Origin: Carposina sasakii
Taxonomy: Eukaryota > Arthropoda > Insecta > Lepidoptera > Carposinidae
NCBI GenBank assembly: GCA_014607495.2
Contig: CP053150.1
Span: forward strand, 7,646,495-7,710,494
DNA: 64,000 nucleotides
Direction of reading: 5' to 3'
Translations under genes and position numbers: made by a program
Shown: piece after piece, positions 1-12,554 of the stretch
How positions within the stretch are numbered: position 1 is the first letter of the stretch
Layout: each line of letters begins with the position of its first letter
The notes under the pieces: model-generated
Told to the model about the DNA's origin: nothing
What the model saw: the letters and a program-made list of their open reading frames with translations, nothing else
Databases searched by the model: none

Positions 1-966
1 GGTTTCCAAGATATTGATCTCCAAAGTATTTTTTTTATTAAATAATAAATTCCATCTGGTTCTCCCACAATTCCACCTGCAGTTGGTAACAATTTACATT
101 TTTTTAATCATGGACTTCTTATACCATAATCTATAAGGAGAAAACTAATTTCTGTATTCAAAAGTATTTCGGAGATAAGGGGGGGGGGAAGTTTTGTATA
201 ACTTGGGATCTTCTCAACAAGACATTTGATATGCCACACGAAGTTTTCAGAATTTTTTTTTTTATTTTCCCCTTCCCCCCCAAAAATACCCCCCATTGCA
301 TCTGCTCACGTCACACCTCTGTGTTGGGTCACAAATTGATAACCAAAAAAATCGGTTTTTCGGAGATAATTGACTTAAGCGACGGACGGACAGACACACG
401 AGTATCCTATAAGGGTTCCGTTTTTGTTTCAGACGTAGAACCCTAAAAATGATCGTTAGGTACGTTACAAAGAATACGAGGTATTAAAATAACAACTTTC
501 TTTTTACACCCTGTATATCACATATTATGATGCCACACGATTGACGACCCGTAAAGCCAATCAGGGATCCCTTTAAAAGTCGCCGAGGCCGAATACGGCT
601 TAGAATATATTATCATCATCATCACAGTAAATAAAAAAAAATCATCATCAACATCATACTTTAGTTCTCCAACTGCAGAATCACGAAGCCCCGTATCAGC
701 ATGGAGGGATAACCTGATTGACGATTATATCAATGCTCTGATACGTCCTCTAACCTCTTATTTGCTCTCATATCACTTTCTATTACAGGTTTTCTAGAAT
801 ATAATTGAAATATACTTACTGCACTTAGGTTTCCTCTACGATATAATTGGCGCAGGTACCTAGGTAGGTAATTTTTTCCATTTCTTTATTAATAATTTTA
901 TAACCTAGGTAGGTATTAAAGTTAGTTACAATAATTAACCACATATACATTTCGAAAATATTATTA
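1..966. other. Gene-free stretch, repeat fragments
   Basis: No coding exon is visible. The first ~35 bases match the middle of the TA-flanked MITE family whose clean copy is at 16993-17367, so the window opens inside a relic. A poly-G run lies near 180-189. At about 871-905 there is the tail of the tRNA-headed SINE family also seen at 13703-13808 and 42555-42652. That tail places a TTTATT (AATAAA on the minus strand) at 885-890, about 80 bases past the stop codon of the minus-strand takeout gene. Confidence 0.5.
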
Positions 967-3900
967 TTAAGATTTGGATGGAAAGAGTTGATCATAAGGC
1001 ACTTTCAAAAATATCTTGTTGGCGACGCGGACTCCGATCCTGTTCCAGTTGTCCTGAGCGAAGGGAAGCAACTCGCGGTACAAGGTCCTCCAGTTCTCGT
1101 TTACAACAGTGTTACCCAGGTTGGCTGTTTAAAAAAATACTACGATTTAATGGGTAGAGTCCGTTTCATAGATAGCACAGATATCTAGTCATACTAACTA
1201 CTGCCATCTTTCAAAGGAACTATTTGGTGAAAAATCTAGAGGTACAGATTAGCAGGGTACCTAGTACAAGTAGGTACACAGTTTAACAGGTAGGTGTAGG
1301 TAAGTACTTGCATATCTCATACGGGATGTAAGGGCCAAGAGAAGCAGCGTTTGCAGTGTAATAAATAAGGTAGATGATCTGCTTTGCTATGGTGGATCAT
1401 TTATTTTATCAGTACCTACCTACCTACTTACATCTCCTTTAAAAGCATCGAACACAAAATTTAACCTCTCGTGAACCTAACTCCATGTGAATAATTCAAG
1501 GATGTAATTTTCCACCAAAAGAAGGAAAGATGAAGAGCAAGAAACTAAACTTACTAAGGTCTCGGCTTTCTGGATTGTCATTGGATAAAAATGACTTCAT
1601 ATCAGTGACGTCAGGTCGCATGTAGAAAGAGTTGATCTTCATGTAGGTCTCGTTGTCCCTCTTCTCTGGCGTGCCGTCCAATTTCCAAGTGTAGTCTAAA
1701 TCAGCTGAAATAAACAGCAAGCACGGGGTCTTAAACGGGTAAGTAGGAACATTTACTTGCTGCTAAACACACTGGATGCAAAGTATGCACCCTGCTTGCC
1801 TGTGCGTGCACCTACTTAGGTACTGTATGTATGGTGCATACTTAGAATAAGGAGGGTCCAGAACCCATGATCACGAAAACTTTTGAAGCAAATTTAAGTC
1901 GGTTGAATCAACCTAGTTCATCCAGTCGGGCTGTAGACGTCAATGGGGTAACATTAAACTAATAATATTATTTATTCCGAATTGCATGGTCCCTACCTGT
2001 AAAAATTATACCGGGTCACTAAGTAAACACTTTAGGATCACATTTCACGTATAATTAGCATAATTACTAGGCTTGGTACTTAAATATTGTATTTTACATT
2101 TTATTTACAATTGTCATAGAGAAAATTATAGTGATGCCACATACAAATAATTTCCCTATTTTTGTTATTAAATAAAAATAGGGTAAAAAATTATGCTTTT
2201 TGTAAGTTTCATCACAATAAAGACGATTAGGCAATAATTATACAATTTCATGTAAATACATGAACATTATGAAAATGTTTGTGCAAACGTATTAGGGATT
2301 ATGATTTTCGGACGATCGATATTGGGAGAAGAAAAGGACTACAATTTTAATATTAAAAATGACACTCCAATGTTTTTTATCTGTATAAACTACAGGGTAG
2401 GTATAGAGATTTTATTTCTTCATCCTACTAATATTATAAACGCGAAAGTTTGTAAATATGGATGGATAGATGTTTGTTACTCTTTCACGTAAAAACGGCT
2501 GGAGCGATTTTAATAAAATTTGGTATGGAGTTAGCTGACACCATGGATTAACACATAGGCTACTTTTTATTCCGGAAAATATTTTTATCCCGGATATTTT
2601 CGACATTTTGATTTTTCTGCAGTCAACGCGGACGAAGTCGCGGGCGTCCACTAGTTTGTAAATAAATAATTTCATTCATGTCAATATTTGCAATTCGTTT
2701 TCTTTATAATATTCAGACTGTCCATATACTTTTGATATTTTTACTACCTATTGTTTTTATTGAAACCCTAAAAAGTTGCAGTATTCCATTACCCGTCATA
2801 TATTTGTCTTTGATGACACATTCTGGAGCTTCCTTATTCTATGGGTGCATAGTAAAGTCTGGATCTGGACAGCTAGGGTGATATACCTACCTACACGTGC
2901 ATCCCATATATCATCATGTCATCATCATTATTTTCAGCTCTGTAACTGCTGAACCAAGCCCTCCCCCACCAACCGCCATTGCAACCTTGGCTAAGTTCCG
3001 TCCATCTCGCGGTTCCCGTATATTACGAGTATACGACTTTGCTATCGTAAGTACTTAGTGGTAAAGGGGTAGACTCCATTACCCGCGGTAATGTGTAGGT
3101 AACACCAGAAATAAAACATCAAATCTTTAACCCAAGGGTTGTAAATACCTACTGGAAGACAGAAAAACTTACTCATATTGTTACTAAACTCTCCTGTAGC
3201 GTTGAGTTTGAGCGAGTTGTATCGCCCGGTTCCATGGTAGCGTCCTGTGACCTGCACTCTCGGAGTTTTCATGTCTACTTCGAGATGGAATCTGTCTTCA
3301 TCAGCCTTTAGCCTAAAAGAATTACTTAATTATCATACTATCACACTGTGAAATTATTATTCTAAATAAAAAAAAAAAATCATCAGTGGTGAAATATGCC
3401 TATACAGAGTGTAACAAAAAGGGTATGTTAAGCGAAAAAAAAATCATCAGTGGTGAAATATGCCTATACAGGATGTTCGAGTCTCAAATTTTGTCGATAG
3501 GTCCTCTACAGTGGGCTATTTACGTAGCTTTTCGCTTAACATATCCTTTTTGTTACATCCTGTATAAGCCAAATCCTAATTATGTTTAGGCACCAAGAAA
3601 TACCTAGGTACTTTATCATCTACCTGACCTTATCCCATTATAAATGGGGTCAGCGCAATATGGTTTCTTTCGAAACTTATATTGCCAAAGAACTTGGCGT
3701 TTGTTTTACGGCCGGCTGCTTGCCTGACGCCAACTCTTCTCGAGTATAGCTAAGTAACAATTTTAGAAAATCCGATCAGAAATAAATTCTGAGCTTAGCC
3801 TGCCACCGGACTCCAGTAAAGAGATTTTTTTACGTTTTTGCATTTTTATTCCACAATCCTCCAGCACAATACTTACTTACTCGTATAAGTAATTAGGAGG

Positions 3901-6900
3901 TTTTCGCGGATGAATAGTTGTTACGTATGCAGTCACTAGTTAGCGAATGTAGAACATACCTTGCATCCTGAACCTTTGAAGCTTTCAATCCGTGGACGAG
4001 GATGTCCTTTAGTATCATTTTGACCAATATCTGAAAACGAAACCATCACGGAATTAACAAGAAGGTTCTTCTAACTAGCTTCATAAAAGTGTACCTAGGT
4101 ATTGTTGTACATACGGTGATATCTAATGCGGAATAGGAGGAAGATACACTAACAAAATACTAACAAAAAAACAGACATCTATTTATACAACAGATTGTTT
4201 TGTTACAATATGATGTTACATCTGCACTTTGCTCAATTTTTCCGCACACTCGCAGACTAGGTACTTATACCATAGTTACGCCAAAGGAGATACATGAAAA
4301 CGGAATATAGGTAATGGGTCGGCCTCCGTTCCTACTTGCCTGCTTATATGGCGCCGACAAGAAATGCCAGGTGGTTTGCAACTCCTAAGAAGAACCTGCT
4401 CAAAAGTCTTACAGGCGAGTCCAAGTCCAAAAGGCAAGATGCAAATTCTTTGGCCTAGTTTGTAGACATTGCTTTGAGTAGGTCGCATGCATCTATAAAT
4501 ACGAGTATGACTACTTTAGAACGTAGTTTTATTACACTAATTACCTAATTACCACGTCAGAACCCTATTCTGATTTAGGGCGGTCTGATGGGTGCATGTC
4601 CAATGTCCATTATTGCCTATTATACAACGTGCTGTGTGAGTTCAAATGGTTTAAGTGATGATTTGTGTGAGTTCAAATGGTTTAAGTGATGATTTAGAAT
4701 CCCTAGGTTCTTATTATGAGTCAAGATATTATATATTTAAAATTATTAATAAAGAAATGGAAAAAATTCCTCACTAGGTTCTTATTATTTTTAACGCTCA
4801 TATTGTCACTTACCTACTGCCAATATTTAACCATAATTATACATACATACATACATACAATCACGCCTTTATCCCTTACGGGGTAGGCAGAGCACTAAGG
4901 GCCGATAGAACCACATGGTGCCACTTCTGACCAATTTTTAGGGTATAGTTGAGATGTGAGATGTACAAGTTCGGTTAGTAGTGACAGGTGGTCAGCCCAT
5001 CGCCTACAAAACACCAAGACCCTCTTGTCCCTCTACTTGCTTGTACAGTATATATCTTAACATACCCTTTATGTTACACCCTGTATATTTATTCACTAAA
5101 ATCAGGAGAATCTACTTGGCTTCACAATAAATTATTGGCAATTAGGGGCAAGGGGGCCTCCGCCCTTTTGTTGCCCCGAGGCCTTCGAACCTCTAAATCC
5201 GGCCCTGCATATATATTTGTTCACTTCAATCAGGAGAATCTACTTGGTTTCACAATAAATTATGGGCAATTAAGGGCAAGGGGGCCTCCGCTCTTTTGTT
5301 GCCCTTCGGACCTCTGAATCCGGCCCTGTATTCGAATAATACGCCACCTAGGTACATGGATAAAATTCTCTTCCTAGGTAAGTATAATACAATATGTAAT
5401 TACAAAAAACATTATTTTTATCTGCCATGTAAGAAACCTATTATGTATGTCATTATTAATAGCAGGTAGGTTTTCGTGCTAATTTCATAATAACATAACA
5501 AGCACTTGTATGCAAGTACTAAGTGTTGAAGCTGTGTGTGACGCGTTTAGAACAAAACAATTTACTTTATAAAACTTTAGTTCGCTAACTCTACAATTAA
5601 CAACTTTGTATGGACAGAGTACGTTAGAATAACTTAACACCCGAGAAAAATAAGTATCTATCGAACTATGTCGTAGTTTCCATACGTTTCTGCATGTAGG
5701 TATCTAGCTTTTGTCAGTCACTTGTTAAGCTTCTAGTTTATCAGTAAACTTACGTACCCATCTTGGTACCCACCTACTTACTACTTAATTTGTGGTTAAA
5801 ATTCCAATCTTTCCACTGTCGAGGAAAAGCAAATAGAACATAGATAAACGCTTTGGCCTAGCGGTTAAGGTTGCGGGATTATAAAGTTAAGTGATAGGTC
5901 ACAGGTTAAACATGTCAGTAGGTACTGGTTATAATAAATTTAACAATATGTAATGGTTTATTGGATAACCATTTATTATGCAGCGATTCGCGGAATCCCT
6001 CCCTTGAAATTGGCACCTAAAAAAAATACCGGAGACCTGACCCTGATGAACTCTGGCACCTCTTTACAAGACAACTCTTGATTGGTACATAGGTAGAGTT
6101 AGTTACCTGATTGTTCTTATATTCGACTTTCAATTCCTTCTGCCGGTAAGGGTCGACCGCTGGTACCCCTAGCTCCTTAATGCCTTCTGCCAGTACATCC
6201 AGACCCTTCCTGGATAGCGTCCACCAAACAGTCGTTTACATCTGGAGAGTGTCTGTCGCATATTTTCAAGTATTTTCCTATAATTTAATTCGCAAAGGTT
6301 TTAAAGGAAAAAGTGTTACTTATTGAGACTGTATTAAAAACTAGGGCAGTGAACATAAATATATTTCTATGTAGGTTACTGTATGTACTTAATTACCAAC
6401 CTACTTAGTACCAAAACCCAACAATTCACGGGAAAATAACGTAAACAAGTATACCTCGTTGTTTATTATTCAACCGATGTACTCAGATAAACAACAATTA
6501 CGAACACATACTAATTCACAAAAAAATGCCAAAAACCAAAGGTCAGATCAAAAACTGGTTTCATGTTATTAAATATATTATCGGGTAGTTAGTTAGGTTA
6601 CCTAGGTAATACCTACTTTAAAATACTTCCTTAAAAACATAGTATATTACGCAAATACGTTTATTCCGGTCGACCCCAACCTGTCGTCCCCACTGGGGAC
6701 GAGTAGAAAAGGTGAACTCCCCAGCAATGGTGACGATTGGAACTTTTTATTTAATACTAGTGGACGCCCGCGACTCCGTCCGCGTGGACTACAGAAAAAA
6801 CAAAATGTCGAAATTATCCGGGATAAAAACATTTTCCCGGGATAAAAAGTAGCCTACATGTTAAGTGGGACCTGTCACAATATATTCGTGAAAACTGCAT

Positions 6901-9865
6901 CAAAATCGGTTCAGCCATTTCTAAGATTAGCGTGCACAAACGCACAGACAAACCGACAAACAGACAAAAATTTAAAAAAACATTGTTTTGGGTACTATTG
7001 CGTTGATAAAGGTCTCCTATAATATTTTTTCTCATATATCTTCCATGTACAGACTGCGACCCGTTACATTTTTATTATACAGGTAATTTTTGGTCGTCAA
7101 CGTTCCCGAAAACTATGGAATCTCCTCATCATCACGATCATTTTTCTCCATGGCAGCATACCTGGGAAATGTCTGGTTTCCAAAATATTGGGGTCCAAAG
7201 TTTAGTAAATAACTGCGTTTTTCTGCATAAATACACATTGACGCGTGTAGCAAGATTTTTTCACGAGAAATTATTAATATCTGTCTATGAAAAAACTAGC
7301 ATAAATACTGGCCACTATAAATTTCGCGAGATTAAGTAATTTAAAAATAAAATCCAAAAAAATTTACATCGTTTCCCAGAATTTTTTTGGCATAAACTTA
7401 CTTTATTTGATGTATAGAGTACGTACCAAAGAAAAAACACTAGAGGTGTAAAAGTAACGAATAAAAGCGTACCCGTATATATCTTTGACCATGAGTACTC
7501 GTTACTATCGCATCGTTACCGAACTCGTTACTTCTGATACCGCATATGGTATAGTAACTATAGTACCTATATGTAGTATGGTAATGAGTCGAATCGACGT
7601 GAACTGTCGACGTAATATACCAAATTTGCAATGGATTTACTACATATTTAGAAAATTTTAACCACAAACTTAAATTATATTACAAAGAATAGTACAAAAC
7701 AGTAAAAAACTTTGACGAAAAAAAAAATATAAGTACTTTAAACAATCCTAATCACCGTTCTTTGAAATAAGCGATTTAAATGAACCGCATCAGGCGCATT
7801 GGTAGAACATACGATCAAAAAACAAACGTATCAATACACAACTTGCGATCCGAAACAGTGTATTATACGAAAAATACCCATGATACGAAACATGCGAGTA
7901 TCGAGACGAATTCCTGGGTAACGTTTCGTTACTCGGTACTTGATGCAGTACCCGTTACTCAGTAACGAATACATACGGTTTGTTACAGCTTTAAAAAACA
8001 CCCTGTCTGTATAGATAGAAGAGATTTTACCAACTTACTGAACAAGCCTGAACAATGTTTTTGATTGAAAATAATTTTAAAAGGCCGAGGTAATCGTCAC
8101 CACTGGGGACGAACGAATTTTTTTTCCCAATCGTCCCCAGTGGGGATGACCGGGAATAAACGCGCAAATAAAAAGTCTCGACTTTATACATGATGTTTTT
8201 TCGTTGTCACCTTTAACGAAGGGTACGTACTCTATACATCAAATAAAGTAAGTTTATGCTAAAAAAATGCTGGGAAAAAGATGTAAATTTTTTGAATAAA
8301 CAAAAACCTATAATTACTTGATTGGGCGAAATTTATAGTGTCCAGTGTTTATGTTAGTTTTTTTATAGACAGATTTTAATTATTTTTCATGGAATCTCCT
8401 TATCATCACGATCATTTTTCTTCATGGAGGCATACCTTGGAAAGTGTCTGGTTCCCAAGATATTAGGGTCCAAAGCTGTGTAAATAGACTGCGTTTTTTT
8501 GCAAAAATGTACATAGACGCGAGTAGCAAGATTTTTTCACGAAAAATAATTAAAATCTGTCCACAAAAAAAAACTAACATAAACACTGGACACTAGGTAT
8601 AAATTTCGCCCAATCAAGTACTTATCTAATGATTATTTTTTTCAAAAAAATGACATCTTTTGCCAGTTCGTAAAGGATGGCAACGAAAAAACATTCTGTA
8701 TAAAAATTTTGACTATGGGCAAAAATCCGCCTTGTGGCGTGCCCTGGGGAAGGCCTACGTCCGGCAATGGACTGCAATAGGCTGAAGACTCATTGAAATG
8801 AACTGGAAGTGAAATGTATGTGCGTTTCTTCAGACAAAGCAAATTTTTAATGAGATCAAGAGAGATCATCACGAAGTGTAAAAATAAAAAGCCGATACTC
8901 GTACGGGGATTAATCCGAACATTTATTGTTGAATTTATAAATTACTACTGTACTGTACAAAATGTGTTAAACTTTGTCTTGCACATACAATTTCCTCTAG
9001 TATAAATAAGCTTATCTTATATTTATAAGCTAGCAGATATGTATCTACTGTTTTAACGAAGCTCGCTTTTAATCCACATTTAAATGGATAAACCTCTCGC
9101 TCTATAAATAAAATCATTGATAGTTTTACATACCCATTGGTAGAGTGCTAAATGATGGCTAAATGGTACCTACGAAACGAACTAAGATCTCTCTCAACAT
9201 GGATTTTTGTCTAGGTAATAAAATGGCACACAAAAATTAGATATACCTTATAAGATCAACAAAAACATTGTTTAAAATAATGCTGTCCATATTAACGAAC
9301 AAACGCGATTGTAAAAACAATCATTTATTGCCTAAATTAGCCTCAGTATTTAATTAAACCAATCTTGCCATTCAGAGTATACGTAAGGTACACCAGCAGG
9401 TAGTGATTGGGGAAGGTAATCCGGGAGGTAGGTAGTAAACCTTACCTGTAAAGTTTAAGTTATACATAACTGGTCTGTACTGTATGCCTCCTTAGTCATT
9501 AAACTAGTAATATTCCTGGATTGCATCCTTCATTTTGATCTTCAAGTTTGTTCAGAATTGTCACCTATTTCAACCGGCTTCAGTACTCGTACATCCCGGG
9601 GAGTTACCTTGAGGCTAATCTTAAGGCAGGATTGTTTAAACTACAGTAGCGATATATCGCTCTACACTGATAGCGGCGGCGTCTCACTTCCACAATAGAA
9701 ACAATACTTTAATTTAAGATACCATAGTAACCTTCCAGGTATTCTACCAAAGAAGATATAGAAAAGTAATAAATCAAAATAGAACTCACCGATATCAACC
9801 GCTCCATTGCAACCTCTAACTGCAACCGCGACAATTAAGCTTACAAAAAACCCGTTAATTATCAT
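967..9865 (-). CDS. Takeout / juvenile-hormone-binding-protein family gene, frame broken in exon 2
   Basis: Six exons on the minus strand: 9790-9865, 6107-6277, 3960-4030, 3173-3312, 1555-1704 and 967-1124, all with GT/AG borders. The family consists of small secreted proteins that carry hydrophobic ligands such as juvenile hormone. Exon 1 encodes a hydrophobic signal peptide (MIINGFFVSLIVAVAVRGC). Exon 2 has the conserved N-terminal cysteine pair (ICDRHSPDVNDC). Later exons carry the family's GLKASKVQDAR, VQVTGRYHG and SFYMRP stretches and end in PYDQLFPSKS. Exon phases join cleanly everywhere except exon 2, which is 171 nt where 170 is needed. One extra base near 6206-6212 shifts the frame and gives a stop at 6177-6179 after about 58 residues. 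Without it the protein would be about 254 aa, normal for the family. An in-frame stop upstream supports the ATG at 9863-9865. This is either a young pseudogene, a null allele or an assembly error. Confidence 0.88.
2425..2653 (+). mobile_element. Helitron-like non-autonomous repeat
   Basis: It starts near CTACTAATATTATAAACGCG and ends in GCGGGCGTCCACTAG followed by T. The CTAG end preceded by a GC-rich hairpin-forming stretch is the Helitron 3' hallmark. It shares its 3' half with the copies at 6757, 26303, 28602 and 53627. It lies in an intron of the takeout gene. Confidence 0.6.
3405..3562 (+). mobile_element. TA-flanked MITE (CAGGGTGTAACA family), internally duplicated
   Basis: The ends are CAGAGTGTAACAAAAAGGG and its inverse ending ACATCCTG, with TA on both sides. 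A roughly 36-bp block ending in CCTATACAG occurs twice (about 3366-3408 and 3437-3476), so part of the flank was copied into the element. A better copy is at 61746-62005. Confidence 0.6.
4632..4700. repeat. Short tandem duplication
   Basis: A roughly 34-bp unit containing GTGTGAGTTCAAATGG is present twice in direct tandem. A fragment of the SINE tail seen at 13703 follows at about 4735-4775. Confidence 0.6.
4838..5040 (+). repeat. Dispersed repeat with (CATA)n head
   Basis: It runs from a CATACATACATA microsatellite through CACGCCTTTATCCCTTACGG to CACCAAGACCC. A reverse-complement copy of nearly the same length lies at 32085-32290, and a short piece is at 17588-17632. This is a lepidopteran-type interspersed repeat. 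I cannot assign it to SINE or LINE 3' end with certainty. Confidence 0.6.
5092..5333 (+). repeat. 128-bp tandem duplication ending in CCGGCCCTG
   Basis: Two copies of a unit containing TCAGGAGAATCTACTTGG start 128 bases apart (5102 and 5230). Each ends in AATCCGGCCCTG. The inverse of that end, CAGGGCCGGATT, resembles an hAT-type terminus, so this is probably a dimer of a MITE end. Confidence 0.5.
5850..5925 (+). repeat. Degenerate tRNA-like SINE head
   Basis: TGGCCTAGCGGTTAAGG matches an RNA polymerase III A box. About 50 bases on, GGTCACAGGTTAAAC resembles a decayed B box. No acceptor stem pairs, so it is a SINE relic and not a tRNA gene. Confidence 0.35.
6757..7079 (-). mobile_element. Helitron-like non-autonomous repeat
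   Basis: This is a minus-strand copy of the family at 26303-26637. It includes the block reading CACTTAACATATAGGCTACT on the + strand of other copies and the ACTAGTGGACGCCCGCG end. It lies in intron 1 of the takeout gene. Confidence 0.7.
7081..7443 (+). mobile_element. TA-flanked MITE (GGTCGTCAACGTTCCC family), eroded right end
   Basis: The left end, CAGGTAATTTTTGGTCGTC, and the body match the clean copy at 16993-17367. At the right end the block CTTCGTTAAGGGTGGC is missing, leaving a degenerate terminus before 7443. Confidence 0.65.
7444..8185. other. Gene-free stretch rich in GTTACT/CGTTAC
   Basis: Many short copies of GTTACT or its inverse occur between 7450 and 7970, such as TACTCGTTACTATCG and GTAACGTTTCGTTACTCG. 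No coding signal or clear termini were found. It sits between two MITE copies of one family and may be a further element. Two GACTGGGGACGA-like blocks occur at about 8100-8150, related to one near 6690. Confidence 0.3.
8190..8706. mobile_element. Inverted-duplication copy of the GGTCGTCAACGTTCCC MITE
   Basis: Both ends are versions of the same right terminus (TTTTTTCGTTGTCACC at left, GGCAACGAAAAAACA at right). The arms 8190-8395 and about 8530-8706 are reverse complements around a central family segment. The normal family member has two different ends, so this copy is a snap-back rearrangement. Confidence 0.55.
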
Positions 9866-9877
9866 ATTAACGGCCAA

Positions 9878-10722
9878 TTATGTCAGCAAAATTATACAGT
9901 GTTTTGTTTGTATTGTTTTGTCCACATCTACGAGTGTTGCCTCGGGCTGCCAGTCTTCGTTTGTTGATTCAAGCTATAGCCACTACATTCGTTAAGCTAA
10001 GGATTGCATAACTTCAATGTCGACGTCGCAGGTTCTCTAGAATACATAACTCCTTGCATTGCACAATTCTATATTAATTACCCGTATCATGGTACCCGTA
10101 TGGTTCATTTTGGACGCTCAACATTTCCAAAATCTATATCTAGAGAGTTAATATACTTCCCGGTTATGTTAGGGTTGTCCCCAATTAGGACGTTTAACCA
10201 TTAACTGCCTTTTGTAAGTATAACAAGTTGCCTTGACACCATCGCTGTCCATTAATATAATTAGAACCGGTTTTTCTATATTGGACATCACATCATGTAA
10301 TACTTATAAATTTATAAAATGAATTATAATTAAGTAAGAAGTTATTGCACTTAATTTTATCTAAGATAGGTACTTCTACTTACTAACTTCAGTTATATGT
10401 AGAACAAATTAAATGTTAGTGCAAAAGTATGATGAAGGTAGGTACCTAGCTACTTACTGAAAGACTATTCAAACGAATATAATTTACCCACTGTGAATTT
10501 AATGAAAAACGCTCATTGTTTGATTAAAACTTCCACAGCTACCCTAAATTTGTGCCCCAAACAATATAGGGCCGATTAATTTAAATGTAGTCAACAAATT
10601 ACTAAGTGCCTACCTCAGACTGATTGCAAACTTACTTCAAACCTATATATACTTATTTAGGCGTTTAATGTGCGGCATAAAAGGTATTGTTAGCCTAGAA
10701 GTTAAGCAAGTGTCCGAAATAT
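9878..10722. other. Gene-free stretch upstream of the takeout gene
   Basis: No exon, tRNA or complete mobile element was recognised. The 5' untranslated region and promoter of the minus-strand takeout gene should fall in the first few hundred bases, but I see no clear TATA box. Confidence 0.4.
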
Positions 10723-10730
10723 ATCTAAAC

Positions 10731-10903
10731 CAGTGGTTCCCAAAGTGGTCCAGGGTCCACAGGAGACTCCATGGGGGTCGACGTTGGCGGAAAAAAATGA
10801 GGATTCACAATTAATTTGTATGTGGTGTAGGCCTGTAGGGGGGTCCACCAGAACCAGTAAATTTTTGAAAGGGGTCTATGAGAAAAAAGTATGGGATCTC
10901 TTG
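10731..10903. mobile_element. hAT-like MITE with perfect 8-bp target duplication
   Basis: The 173-bp element begins CAGTGGTTCCCAAAGTGG and ends ATGGGATCTCTTG. The end inverts to CAAGAGATCCCATAC, a weak terminal inverted repeat. It is flanked by ATCTAAAC at 10723-10730 and 10904-10911. The 8-bp duplication and the CAGTGGTTCCCAAA start are typical of hAT elements. A relative is at 46352-46557. Confidence 0.75.
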
Positions 10904-10911
10904 ATCTAAAC

Positions 10912-12301
10912 CAATCAGCCCAGCTAACCAAACAAATGTTATAATAATATTTAGTATTAATTATTGTAACTTAAATTAAACTATAATTGCATTTTATTGA
11001 TATAATTTAGACTGGCAAAACAAAAGGACTCTGAGATGATGAAGTACGGGATAGGTAAGGGTGCTCCTACTTTTTTGCTGCCTTTAGTACTTCCATTACT
11101 AACTTCCATTACAGCAACTATTACTAACTTCTGCTGCAAAAGAAAAAGGTTTTTAACATAAAACGTTACATTTTCACGAATATTAAGAAAACATATTTTA
11201 TTAGCCGCGTGGTGTCTCGGAAGAACATTATTCGATTATAAAAAATTACATTTCTTAACATTTCATAGCTCACAAACTCTTAATCGTTCCGATGAAGGAT
11301 TGCGCTAGTTACTGTATATAATTTCGGTGGCCTCGTTCCACATTTTCTGCCATCTATTGTACTGCATACGGGATAAAGGGTAAAAAAAATCACAGTTAGT
11401 TACGATTAGCCAAGTTTTGCCCTCTATTAGTTACCAACTATTACTAACTTTTTGTTACATTTTCACCATATTTTATTAGCCGCGTGGGAATTCGTTTATA
11501 GAATCTATGAAACGCTAGTTACTTTATATAACCACACTCTTGCTGAGTACTAAGTAACCACTATCTAAAAGACCCAAAAGTTCGCGTGGGACTATTTATG
11601 TGTTGCTAAGTTTGAGAATAAATACCTATTTAAATTAAATAATTCATCTTGGAAATCGACAGCCACTCGGCATGTATTACAATCATATTACAATGCAGTG
11701 TTTATAATAATGAAGCGCAAAATGACGTGCGGCTTAATGCACAGATTAATGTCAAGAGTGATCCGTTCCAAGAAAAGCTTTTTGCTCGATCAATAAATCC
11801 TTTAAAAATCTTAATCGTTACAAGTGAATTTGCATTTTTAATTCAATTTGCATTCATTTTAATGTAAAATGTCGTAGGAAAAGGTACCTACGTCAATTTA
11901 AAATAGTAAATCTTCGTTTAATTAATTCCTCTTGTTCATTAGTTCACGTGTCACCATACTAAAGTACTTTTACAGTGACAAGAGAGCTACATTACAAATG
12001 ATGTCTAGGACTAAAATCTGTACGTACTAATGCACACAATTTCCTTTAGCAAAGCTACTATCATGTCAGAAAATACTTGGTAATTCCAGCGGTAATCTGA
12101 ACTGTAAGAGGAGCAATTATAATTTTCTGTTCACTCCTTTTTACAATGTAGGTAACATTTATCATAAAAACCGAACACATGGTAATATAATTATAGATAC
12201 CTTGTAATATAACGGTAACGGTAACCATGTCTATCCATAAAACGTAACATCATAAATTGATAGTTTGATGGTTTATTTGCAGGTAGGTAAACAATTATAT
12301 A
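10912..12301. other. Gene-free stretch with a degenerate direct duplication
   Basis: Two segments, about 11160-11315 and 11450-11545, share GTTACATTTTCAC, TTTTATTAGCCGCGTGG and CGCTAGTTACT in the same order, a diverged direct duplication of unknown origin. No coding exon was recognised. Confidence 0.35.
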
Positions 12302-12554
12302 CAGGATGTAACAGACAGAGTGTGTTAAGCGAAAAGCTATATAAAGTAGCCCACTATAGAGAACCTATTTCCAAAATTTGAGACTCGAAATCACGTGTTT
12401 ATTTTTCAAGATTGTATGAACATTCCTGAGTTGCTTAGGAATTCTCTATATTTGGAAAAATAAACATGTGATTTCGAGTTTGGGAAGGGTGTAAGGCTTT
12501 TAGTGGGCTATTTACATAGCTTTTCGCTTGACACACCCCTTTTGTTACACCCTG
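12302..12554. mobile_element. TA-flanked MITE (CAGGGTGTAACA family)
   Basis: The left end CAGGATGTAACAGACAGAG and the right end GTTACACCCTG are flanked by TA. The inner halves are also inverted copies of each other (GAAATCACGTGTTTATTTTTC and its inverse), so the whole element can fold into one hairpin. A partial copy follows at 13180-13275. Confidence 0.75.
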
